Shown here: positions 1 through 5,391 of the stretch, one piece after another | Numbering within the stretch: the stretch's first letter is position 1 | Layout of the letters: the number at the start of each line of letters is the position of its first letter | From: an uncultured Lachnospiraceae bacterium | Lineage (GTDB): Bacteria; Bacillota; Clostridia; Lachnospirales; Lachnospiraceae | DNA length: 5,927 bases | Assembly (NCBI GenBank): GCA_947174725.1 | Contig: CAMWKA010000122.1 | Span: forward strand, 1 to 5,927 | Reading direction: 5' to 3' | Program-made: the position numbers and the translations under genes | The notes under the pieces: model-generated | What the model saw: the letters and a program-made list of their open reading frames with translations, nothing else | Told to the model about the DNA's origin: nothing | The model's database searches: none

Positions 1-1
1 T

Positions 2-979
2 CAGGGAGCACCGTATCTTCGTTTCCCGTATCTGTCGGGAGAAACATTGGAGTCCCGGTTGGATGATTGTCTGGAACGGCAGGACATGGAGACATTTTAC
101 GGCCTTTTAAAGAGGTATCTGGAAGTGGTTCGTTATCGTGCGGAGATACAGGTGACGGATTATGATTTGATTTTCTCTAATCTGCTGATCGATGGGGAGT
201 GCTGGCAGTTAATTGATTATGAATGGACCTATGATCAATTGATTCCGCCGGATCAGGTAGCATATCGGGCGCTGCTCTGTTATTGTATGGGAAGCGAAAA
301 AAGAAGGGCGTGCAGCGTTGACGGCATGGCAGTCCGGCTGGGGCTGGAAGGGATTCATCCGGATGAACTTCAGGAAGAGGAACTGCGGTTTCAGATGAAG
401 GTCACGGGAGAGAGGATGTCATTGAGTCAGATACGTGATTCCATTCATCATGAGGTGCTGCCGCTTCGGGATGCGGTAGAGATCTATCAGAATCAGAAAG
501 CGGCAGGACTGGTACAGATCTATTGGGATCGTGGAGAGGGATTTTCAGAGGATGCATCCGAATGGATGGAACCGCTGCAGGAAGAAGGGGAGATGCTCTA
601 TGTATCCTTAGCTGTAACGGAAGAGATCAAAAGCCTGCGCTTTGATCCGTCCAGATATGCCTGTCTGATTACCTTTGAGGAGATCGGCTGCTATCAGGGA
701 AGTGATCCGAAAGTATTTTTGGAAGAAGCAAAGTCCGTTTCCCCGGGAATGTCAAAAGGGAACGAACAGCAGCTGACTGCCTACCCATGGAAACGTCTGA
801 GGCATAATGGTATAGAGATTGCGCCACAGGTCTATCTGTTTCAGAACGAGGATCCGAACTTTACGATCGACTGCAGATATACCGGCGGGGCAACGTGGAT
901 CGATCTGAGGTATCATATTACGAAATTGGACTCTGATACGGTTTCCCGTTTTACAGGCAAATGGAAGTGGAAGAACTGA
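2..979 (+). CDS. C-terminal part of a large polysaccharide-cluster protein with a kinase-like segment (probable class I SAM-dependent methyltransferase), 5' truncated by window
   Basis: The frame is open from base 2, so the visible 325 codons are the end of a longer protein; a TTG at 47 is internal, not a start. Counting from base 2, residues 53-60 (DYDLIFSN) match the kinase/aminoglycoside-phosphotransferase catalytic loop HxDxxxxN with Asp55 and Asn60 kept and the leading His replaced by Asp. Residues 70-75 (LIDYEW) sit where the metal-binding DFG-like Asp lies. After a polar stretch, the last ~130 residues look beta-rich (for example VYLFQNEDPNFTIDC). From memory, the arrangement 'IDYEWT + PP/P + YRAL' followed by a beta domain occurs at the end of Lachnospiraceae proteins annotated as class I SAM-dependent methyltransferases in rhamnose-polysaccharide clusters; the methyltransferase part would lie upstream and is not seen. 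It may modify (methylate or phosphorylate) a growing glycan in the cytoplasm. It is coupled to the next gene, six bases away. The family assignment is inference; the coding call is firm. Confidence 0.85.
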   Translation, partial: QGAPYLRFPYLSGETLESRLDDCLERQDMETFYGLLKRYLEVVRYRAEIQVTDYDLIFSNLLIDGECWQLIDYEWTYDQLIPPDQVAYRALLCYCMGSEKRRACSVDGMAVRLGLEGIHPDELQEEELRFQMKVTGERMSLSQIRDSIHHEVLPLRDAVEIYQNQKAAGLVQIYWDRGEGFSEDASEWMEPLQEEGEMLYVSLAVTEEIKSLRFDPSRYACLITFEEIGCYQGSDPKVFLEEAKSVSPGMSKGNEQQLTAYPWKRLRHNGIEIAPQVYLFQNEDPNFTIDCRYTGGATWIDLRYHITKLDSDTVSRFTGKWKWKN

Positions 980-984
980 GGGAG
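978..984 (+). promoter_or_regulatory. Ribosome binding site overlapping the stop of the upstream gene
   Basis: GAGGGAG overlaps the TGA stop (977-979). The GAGG part lies four bases before the ATG at 986 and the GGAG part only one base before it, so the spacing is tight. No upstream in-frame start is possible because of the TGA, and the next ATG (1124) would discard the conserved N-terminal motif shared with the paralogue. This favours 986 with translational coupling to the gene before. Confidence 0.6.
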
Positions 985-985
985 T

Positions 986-3082
986 ATGGAAGATACACTG
1001 AAACGTCTGATACAGAAAAAGCTGCATGAACAGCAGGAAAGAAAATACGAAGAAGAATTAAAGCTGCAAAAGGATTCCTATGCGGCTTTTCTGCGTATAT
1101 ATGAAGCCGGACTGTCAGGAGATATGGTTGAAGTTCAGCCTAAGACTTTTGCGGGTATGACAGGCAGTGGTCAGATGTATGGCTGTATTTCTGAAAAGGA
1201 TTATCTTCTTTTCGCGGCAGAGGGCGGCAGATTGTCTGTGGGCCATCTGTCTAAGTTGGAGGAATATTTTCAGAAACATCCCAAGACACAGGTGGTTTAT
1301 TTTCATACGGATGAGATCGACCATCAGGGCAGACGGAGCAATCCCTGCTTCCTGCCGGAATGGTCGCCGGATACGCTTGCATCATCTTTTTATTTTGGAG
1401 AGTGTTTTGCAGTCAGGGCAGGAATATTTAGAAGGACGATACAGGATCTTCATGAAATGTTTCTAACAGCAGAACAGTCAGAGGACACGGAACCGAGGAA
1501 AGAATTTCGGGAGATATTGTATGCTGCCGTATTGCTGTTGACGGCACAGGAACCGGCAGCGTTGATGGATGTAGTGATGTATCATAAGCGGATTGACAGC
1601 GGACACGGGGATCCCATACAGAAAGCGGGCGAAGAGGAAGGACTGCTGCTGGATCGGATATGGGGGTGTCTGTCTGAAAAGCATGCCAAAAAAGTGCGGC
1701 TGGGACGCTGGCTGGCGTATATGAAGAGAAAAAAGGTATGCTATGAACATCATCAGATCAGTATCCTGATTCCCTCCAAAGATCATCCTGAGATCCTGCG
1801 CAGATGCGTGGAATCCATCCGTAAACGTAGTAAAAAAGGAATCATAGAGGATGGAACAGAGGATACAAAGGACAGACAGGGAAGAGAAGAGGCTTTGACA
1901 TATGAGATCATTGTTATAGATAATGGTAGCGGACCGGAAAACCGCAGACTGTATGAAACATATGCGGAAGAATGGGGGTATCGTTATGAATACCAGCCCA
2001 TGGAGTTTAATTTTTCCAAAATGTGCAATTTGGCTGCCGGTTTTGCCGGCGGGGATTATTATCTGTTCTTAAACGATGATATGGAGATCTTAAGTGGTGA
2101 CTGGCTTGTAAAGATGCTGGAGTTTGCCGCCCTTCCCCATGTGGGGGCGGTGGGAGCCAAGCTTCTTTATCCGGATACCACGCTGATCCAGCATGCCGGT
2201 ATTACCAACATGTATGAGGGACCCGCCCATAAACTTTTAAAGTACGATGACTGTGAGGAATACTATTACGGGAGAAACCGCGGTGTCTGGGATGTGATCG
2301 GCGTCACGGCCGCGTGTCTGATGGTATCGAAAGAAAAATTTCTTCAGGCAGGCGGTTTTGCTGAGGAACTGAAGGTTGCCTATAATGATGTGGATCTGTG
2401 TTTCCGGCTGCATCAGATGGGAATGTTTAATGTCGTACGAAACGATCTGATCCTATATCATCACGAATCTCTGTCCAGGGGCAATGATCATTTGGATCCG
2501 GCAAAAAAAGAACGGCTGGCGGCAGAGCGGAAAATGTTGTATCGACGCTGCCCAGGATATTATGATTATGATCCGTTTTACAGCAGACATTTGACCGGAG
2601 CCAGCGAAGCTTATGAATGTACGCTTCCTTATGAAAACCGCAATATCGCGCCGGTCAGCGGGGTGAAAAAACTATCCGGGAAATCTGCAAAGGAGTATCC
2701 CGGAGATGTTATGAATGAGACGCTGATCATTCAGGTGGATACAGCGGACAGGGAACTATTAGCCAGACAGGGGGAGGTGCCCTGTTATCTGATCGATCTT
2801 CACGCGCATGTGCGTGGACTGGATAGCTGTGATTACCGGTATCGGATGGTCTTAAAAGGTGGGCAGGGATGCTATGAGATCCCGGCGATCAGAAGACTGC
2901 GTCCCGACGTCGGTAAGACGATTGCAAATGAAAAGCATGTGGAACTGTCCGGTTTTGTGGCAAGGATTCCCCGGAACATGCTGCCGTCCGATACTTATGA
3001 GATCTGGATGGAGGCTAAATGCAGTTATTCCAGACAGCGGTTATGTAACAGGGCGGAGCAGACATTGGTAGTTGCGGATTGA
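986..3082 (+). CDS. Family 2 glycosyltransferase (698 aa) with eroded N-terminal GT-A half-domain and C-terminal beta-rich domain
   Basis: Predicted to transfer a sugar from a nucleotide-sugar donor to a growing surface polysaccharide at the cytoplasmic side; donor and acceptor cannot be read from sequence. The N-terminus (1-40) is a charged helix with Y-E-x-E-x3-Q-x3-Y at 21-32, shared with the next gene. Residues 72-150 resemble the second half of a GT-A domain (KDYLLF, YFHTDEID at 105-112, PEWSPDTL, then FAVR), without the Rossmann-like first half; the usual DxD position reads HTD. The full GT2 domain spans ~257-530: ISILIPSKDHPE (258-269), EIIVIDNGS (307-315), the metal-binding FLNDD (361-365), GAVGAKLLYPD (387-397), TAAC (441-444), YNDVD (466-470, catalytic-base region) and HHES (492-495). 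A 19-residue charged insertion lies at ~281-305. Residues ~575-690 form a beta-rich domain ending near LSGFVARIPRNMLPSDTYEIW. There is no signal peptide or membrane segment. It sits six bases after one gene and fifteen before its paralogue. Confidence 0.93.
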   Translation: MEDTLKRLIQKKLHEQQERKYEEELKLQKDSYAAFLRIYEAGLSGDMVEVQPKTFAGMTGSGQMYGCISEKDYLLFAAEGGRLSVGHLSKLEEYFQKHPKTQVVYFHTDEIDHQGRRSNPCFLPEWSPDTLASSFYFGECFAVRAGIFRRTIQDLHEMFLTAEQSEDTEPRKEFREILYAAVLLLTAQEPAALMDVVMYHKRIDSGHGDPIQKAGEEEGLLLDRIWGCLSEKHAKKVRLGRWLAYMKRKKVCYEHHQISILIPSKDHPEILRRCVESIRKRSKKGIIEDGTEDTKDRQGREEALTYEIIVIDNGSGPENRRLYETYAEEWGYRYEYQPMEFNFSKMCNLAAGFAGGDYYLFLNDDMEILSGDWLVKMLEFAALPHVGAVGAKLLYPDTTLIQHAGITNMYEGPAHKLLKYDDCEEYYYGRNRGVWDVIGVTAACLMVSKEKFLQAGGFAEELKVAYNDVDLCFRLHQMGMFNVVRNDLILYHHESLSRGNDHLDPAKKERLAAERKMLYRRCPGYYDYDPFYSRHLTGASEAYECTLPYENRNIAPVSGVKKLSGKSAKEYPGDVMNETLIIQVDTADRELLARQGEVPCYLIDLHAHVRGLDSCDYRYRMVLKGGQGCYEIPAIRRLRPDVGKTIANEKHVELSGFVARIPRNMLPSDTYEIWMEAKCSYSRQRLCNRAEQTLVVAD
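1769..1788 (+). repeat. 20-bp exact repeat, copy 1 (codons of the IPSKDHP motif)
   Basis: The 20 bases here recur exactly at 3908-3927, in the same frame and at the same place in the paralogous gene, encoding IPSKDHP at the start of the GT2 domain. It is a remnant of duplication held by protein conservation rather than a mobile repeat; the flanking codons already differ. Confidence 0.8.
1846..1864 (+). repeat. Short direct repeat inside the linker insertion
   Basis: AGAGGAT occurs at 1846-1852 and again at 1858-1864, a 12-bp (four-codon) period giving the two E-D pairs of IEDGTEDT (residues 287-294). It lies within the insertion that the paralogue lacks, so replication slippage may have helped to lengthen this loop. 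The repeat is short enough to be chance. Confidence 0.4.
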
Positions 3083-3085
3083 AAT

Positions 3086-3090
3086 GGAGA
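3086..3090 (+). promoter_or_regulatory. Ribosome binding site selecting a TTG start
   Basis: GGAGA at 3086-3090; its GGAG core (3086-3089) ends eight bases before TTG 3098-3100, a standard spacing. The nearby ATG at 3084 overlaps this site, has no good Shine-Dalgarno of its own, and runs into TGA after five codons (MEKFF, stop at 3099-3101). The site therefore supports TTG as the start of the second glycosyltransferase. Confidence 0.7.
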
Positions 3091-3097
3091 AATTTTT

Positions 3098-5236
3098 TTG
3101 AAAAAGAAGAACCATAAAGAACAGTGGATTGAGGAATATGAAAAAGAATACAGGCGTCAGTCCGAGCCCTATGAACAGTGGATCGCAAAATGGGAAGGTG
3201 AAATCTCTGTTCAGGGGACAGAGGATGTCTGTTTTGCTGTGCGTCCATGGGAAGATATTTTTTCTTCTCAGACAGAATTGGATCCGGTGGAGGCACTTTC
3301 CTTATTTCTGCAGGAATTGGACGAAAATGTACAATATGTGATCCTGACCGGCGAGGAAGGCAGGATTGCAGAGCAGGCAGAATATTGGCTTAGAGAATAT
3401 TTTGAGACGCACCCGGAAGCGGAGGCAGTATATGGGGATGAGGATGAATGGAACGAGAAAGATCAGAAGCGGCTGAACCCTTGGTTTAAGCCGGATTGGT
3501 CACCGGATACGCTGCATTCCTGTCTGTATATCGGCAATATGATCGCCATGAGGGCGTCGCTGCTTAAAAAAGCAGCGGAAAAGCTGGGAGAAACAGTTGG
3601 ATATCTGCCGGAAAGAAGGAAGGAAGGAATATCTGAGGCGGCTCCGGGGGAATCGGGAAGATACTGTGAATATCCGGTTTTCTGGAGATTTCTGCTTTAT
3701 CTGACGGATGTTATGAGGGTATCCTTCGACCATATTGACAGGATCTTATACCATAGGGATGTAACGGATATGATGAAGGAGGGACAGGAAAATCAGGAGC
3801 AGAGCAAAGGGCAGAGTTCAGGGATCTTCCGGGAAACTTGTGCGGAGTTTGATGTGGTACATGTCAGACACCCGATGCCGGACGGGGAAAAGCTGGTTTC
3901 GGTGATCATTCCCTCCAAAGATCATCCGGAGTTGTTAAGACAGTGCTTAGACGCGATCTATAAAGTGACGGAATATCCGGCCTATGAAGTGATCGTCGTA
4001 GATAACGGAAGCACTCCGGAAAACCAAAGTCTTATCCGATCCATGCAGGAACAGATGCATTTTACTTACCTTTATGAAGAGATGGAATTTAACTTTTCCA
4101 GAATGTGTAATCTGGGAGCTGCTTATGCCAAAGGGGACGTCCTTCTTTTTCTCAATGATGATATAGAAGCGCAGGGAAAAGAGTGGATGACGATTCTGGC
4201 AGAGCAGGCGTTGCAGTCCCATACCGGAGCAGTGGGGGCAAAGCTTTATTATCCGGATTCTAAGATCATCCAGCATACGGGCGTTGCCAATATGAAGATC
4301 GGACCGGCGCACAAGCTGGGCGGCATGGAGGATCGGGGAAGCCTGTATCATGGACGCAATCTGGCGGATTACAATGTGCTTGCCGTTACGGCAGCCTGTA
4401 TGGCGGTAGAACGGAAAAAATATGACACGGTCGGCGGGTTCTGCGAGGAACTTGCTGTGGCATATAATGATGTGGATATCTGTTTTTCTCTATACGAAAA
4501 GGGATATTACAATCTGGTCAGAAACGACGTGGCGCTGTTCCATCATGAATCTTACAGCCGGGGAAGTGACCGGGAGGCAGCGAAGGAAAAAAGGCTGCTG
4601 CAGGAAAGGAAGAAGCTTTACCAACGGCATCCAAAACTGTATGGGAAAGATCCGTTTTATAGCAGACATCTGGTACAGGAGCGTCTGGATGCGGATTATC
4701 ACGTAGAGATGCAATATGAATATGAACAGAGTGACAGGTTTAGCCTTAGACAGCCGATAGACTGCCTCAGAGAAACGAAGAACAGCCTGTTTCGTAAACT
4801 TGCCCGGAAAGGGTCATGGAATCAATATCATTTGGATGAGGTGCGGATACGGCAGACGGATCTCTTTGAGGAAGATTCCATGGTGTTGGAATTAGAAGGC
4901 TGGTGTGCGCTGACTGACCGGGATATGGCAGAATACGAGAGGTCGCTTATATTGATCGGGCAGGATGGTATGGCGGAGCAGCAGGAGATATTTGATAAGC
5001 TGCGCCCTGATGCTGCAGAGACACTGAAGGAACAGCCGCATGGCGCATTGTGCGGATTTGTGGTAAGGATCAGAGTGCAGGACATACGGGATGGGGAGTA
5101 TCAGGTGGGATACCTGTTTCGCCCCCGGGCGGGCGGCAGACCGCTGGTACAGTATGGGGAGAAGCTGATTCTGAAAAGCACGCCGGAACTGAAGGGCAGA
5201 ACTGTTTCTATCGTTAGGGAAAAGGAACAGGGATGA
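3098..5236 (+). CDS. Family 2 glycosyltransferase (712 aa), tandem paralogue of the preceding gene
   Basis: Predicted surface-polysaccharide glycosyltransferase; sugar specificity unknown. The TTG start is chosen from GGAGA at 3086-3090 and because the protein then begins in line with its paralogue (Y-E-x-E-x3-Q-x3-Y at 14-25). Residues ~78-155 resemble a GT-A second half (YVILTGEEG, AVYGDEDEW at 110-118, FKPDWSPDTL, then MIAMRASLL) and keep the D-E-D that the paralogue has lost, yet again no Rossmann-like first half precedes it. A polar Q/E/S-rich linker lies at ~225-250. The complete GT2 domain is ~266-520: VSVIIPSKDHPE (267-278), VIVVDNGS (298-305), FLNDD (351-355), GAVGAKLYYPD (377-387), TAAC (431-434), YNDVD (456-460), HHES (482-485). 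Residues ~595-695 are a beta-rich domain (LEGWCAL, KLRPDAAETL, LCGFVVRIRV) matching that of the paralogue. About half of the catalytic-domain residues are identical between the two by eye. There are no membrane segments. It appears to be the last gene of the operon, unless 5277-5375 is translated. Confidence 0.93.
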   Translation: MKKKNHKEQWIEEYEKEYRRQSEPYEQWIAKWEGEISVQGTEDVCFAVRPWEDIFSSQTELDPVEALSLFLQELDENVQYVILTGEEGRIAEQAEYWLREYFETHPEAEAVYGDEDEWNEKDQKRLNPWFKPDWSPDTLHSCLYIGNMIAMRASLLKKAAEKLGETVGYLPERRKEGISEAAPGESGRYCEYPVFWRFLLYLTDVMRVSFDHIDRILYHRDVTDMMKEGQENQEQSKGQSSGIFRETCAEFDVVHVRHPMPDGEKLVSVIIPSKDHPELLRQCLDAIYKVTEYPAYEVIVVDNGSTPENQSLIRSMQEQMHFTYLYEEMEFNFSRMCNLGAAYAKGDVLLFLNDDIEAQGKEWMTILAEQALQSHTGAVGAKLYYPDSKIIQHTGVANMKIGPAHKLGGMEDRGSLYHGRNLADYNVLAVTAACMAVERKKYDTVGGFCEELAVAYNDVDICFSLYEKGYYNLVRNDVALFHHESYSRGSDREAAKEKRLLQERKKLYQRHPKLYGKDPFYSRHLVQERLDADYHVEMQYEYEQSDRFSLRQPIDCLRETKNSLFRKLARKGSWNQYHLDEVRIRQTDLFEEDSMVLELEGWCALTDRDMAEYERSLILIGQDGMAEQQEIFDKLRPDAAETLKEQPHGALCGFVVRIRVQDIRDGEYQVGYLFRPRAGGRPLVQYGEKLILKSTPELKGRTVSIVREKEQG
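3908..3927 (+). repeat. 20-bp exact repeat, copy 2 (codons of the IPSKDHP motif)
   Basis: Exact match to 1769-1788 in the preceding paralogous gene, encoding IPSKDHP (residues 271-277 of this protein). A second near-identical stretch encodes DPFYSRH in both genes (around 2570-2590 and 4649-4669, differing at one base by eye). Confidence 0.8.
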
Positions 5237-5263
5237 CATAACGTAAAATATTCTGCACATTTA

Positions 5264-5271
5264 AAGGGGGT
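5264..5271 (+). promoter_or_regulatory. Shine-Dalgarno-like AAGGGGGT
   Basis: Seven of eight bases match AAGGAGGT. It lies six bases before a TTG (5277) that opens a 32-codon frame. No other start codon is near enough to use it. It is the main argument for the small ORF; it could also be a chance purine run. Confidence 0.35.
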
Positions 5272-5276
5272 AGATT

Positions 5277-5375
5277 TTGTCGAAGGTTTATGCTAGAATA
5301 ATTTCAAGTATAAATGATGGAATATATCTGTTCAGGATGCAGGATAAGGCTGCGCAATTAACAGAAAAAAGATAA
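5277..5375 (+). CDS. Possible 32-residue small protein or leader peptide
   Basis: A TTG at 5277 follows AAGGGGGT (5264-5271) at ideal spacing and opens a frame of 32 codons ending at TAA 5373-5375. The product starts MSKVYARIISSINDG and ends QLTEKR; it is basic, has no clear membrane segment, and I do not recognise it. The stop lies directly before the AGGAG of the next gene, as in a coupled operon or leader peptide. Against it: 32 open codons are common by chance, the first codons overlap a Spo0A-box match, and the promoter candidate at 5289-5299 would start transcription inside this ORF, so it could only be translated from transcripts running on from the glycosyltransferase operon. Confidence 0.3.
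   Translation: MSKVYARIISSINDGIYLFRMQDKAAQLTEKR
5278..5284 (+). promoter_or_regulatory. Candidate Spo0A box
   Basis: TGTCGAA (within TTTTGTCGAAGG) is a perfect match to the 7-bp 0A box bound by the sporulation regulator Spo0A in Bacilli and Clostridia. It ends nine bases before the -10 candidate at 5294, inside what would be the promoter spacer, so binding there would more easily repress than activate. A 7-bp match alone is weak evidence, though its place in the only sizeable intergenic gap adds weight. Confidence 0.35.
5289..5299 (+). promoter_or_regulatory. Extended -10 promoter candidate for the zinc-ribbon gene
   Basis: TATGC followed by TAGAAT (5294-5299) gives a perfect TRTGN extension and five of six -10 matches for the housekeeping sigma factor. 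The -35 at 17-bp spacing (TAGATT, 5271-5276) is poor, as is allowed for extended -10 promoters. Transcription would start near 5306, leaving a leader of about 85 bases. A second -10-like TATAAA at 5309-5314 has no good -35. Confidence 0.45.
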
Positions 5376-5376
5376 G

Positions 5377-5381
5377 AGGAG
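5377..5381 (+). promoter_or_regulatory. Ribosome binding site of the zinc-ribbon gene
   Basis: AGGAG lies ten bases before ATG 5392 but only one base before ATG 5383. The spacing excludes 5383 and supports 5392 as the start. Confidence 0.65.
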
Positions 5382-5391
5382 AATGGAAGAA

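Noticed and set aside
47..49. TTG at 47 as the start of the first gene
   Set aside because: The frame is open to base 2, the upstream codons read as continuous protein (QGAPYLRFPYLSGET), and no ribosome binding site precedes 47; the gene is simply cut by the window edge.
752..1027. Minus-strand open frame of 91 codons, and similar antisense frames at 1115-1324, 1478-1786, 3015-3296, 3500-3733, 3947-4351, 4490-4714, 4828-5085, 4892-5260 and 5332-5712
   Set aside because: All lie largely opposite strongly supported + strand genes, show no recognisable protein motifs, and are rich in the His/Phe/Ser/Ile residues expected from reading coding DNA backwards.
1167..1466. Plus-strand open frames inside the glycosyltransferases (also 2859-3071, 3129-3341 and 4422-4706)
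   Set aside because: They are out of frame within genes whose own frame carries conserved motifs; their Arg/Trp/Met/Cys-rich products look like frame shadows.
2127..2150. G+C-rich inverted repeat (CCGCCC and GGGCGG, 12-base loop) within the first glycosyltransferase
   Set aside because: It codes for the conserved ALPHVGAVGA region, has no following T-run, and the paralogue does not preserve it; it is explained by codon choice.
4132..4154. Palindromic GGACGTCC followed by a T-rich run, resembling a terminator
   Set aside because: The palindrome leaves no loop, the T-run is interrupted, and the site lies within conserved GT2 codons (AKGDVLLFLND).
5328..5370. CTGTT/AACAG inverted repeat followed by an A-run, considered as a terminator
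   Set aside because: The arms are only five bases with a 27-base loop and no stable inner stem; there is no T-tract on the + strand. I see no intrinsic terminator anywhere between 5237 and 5391.
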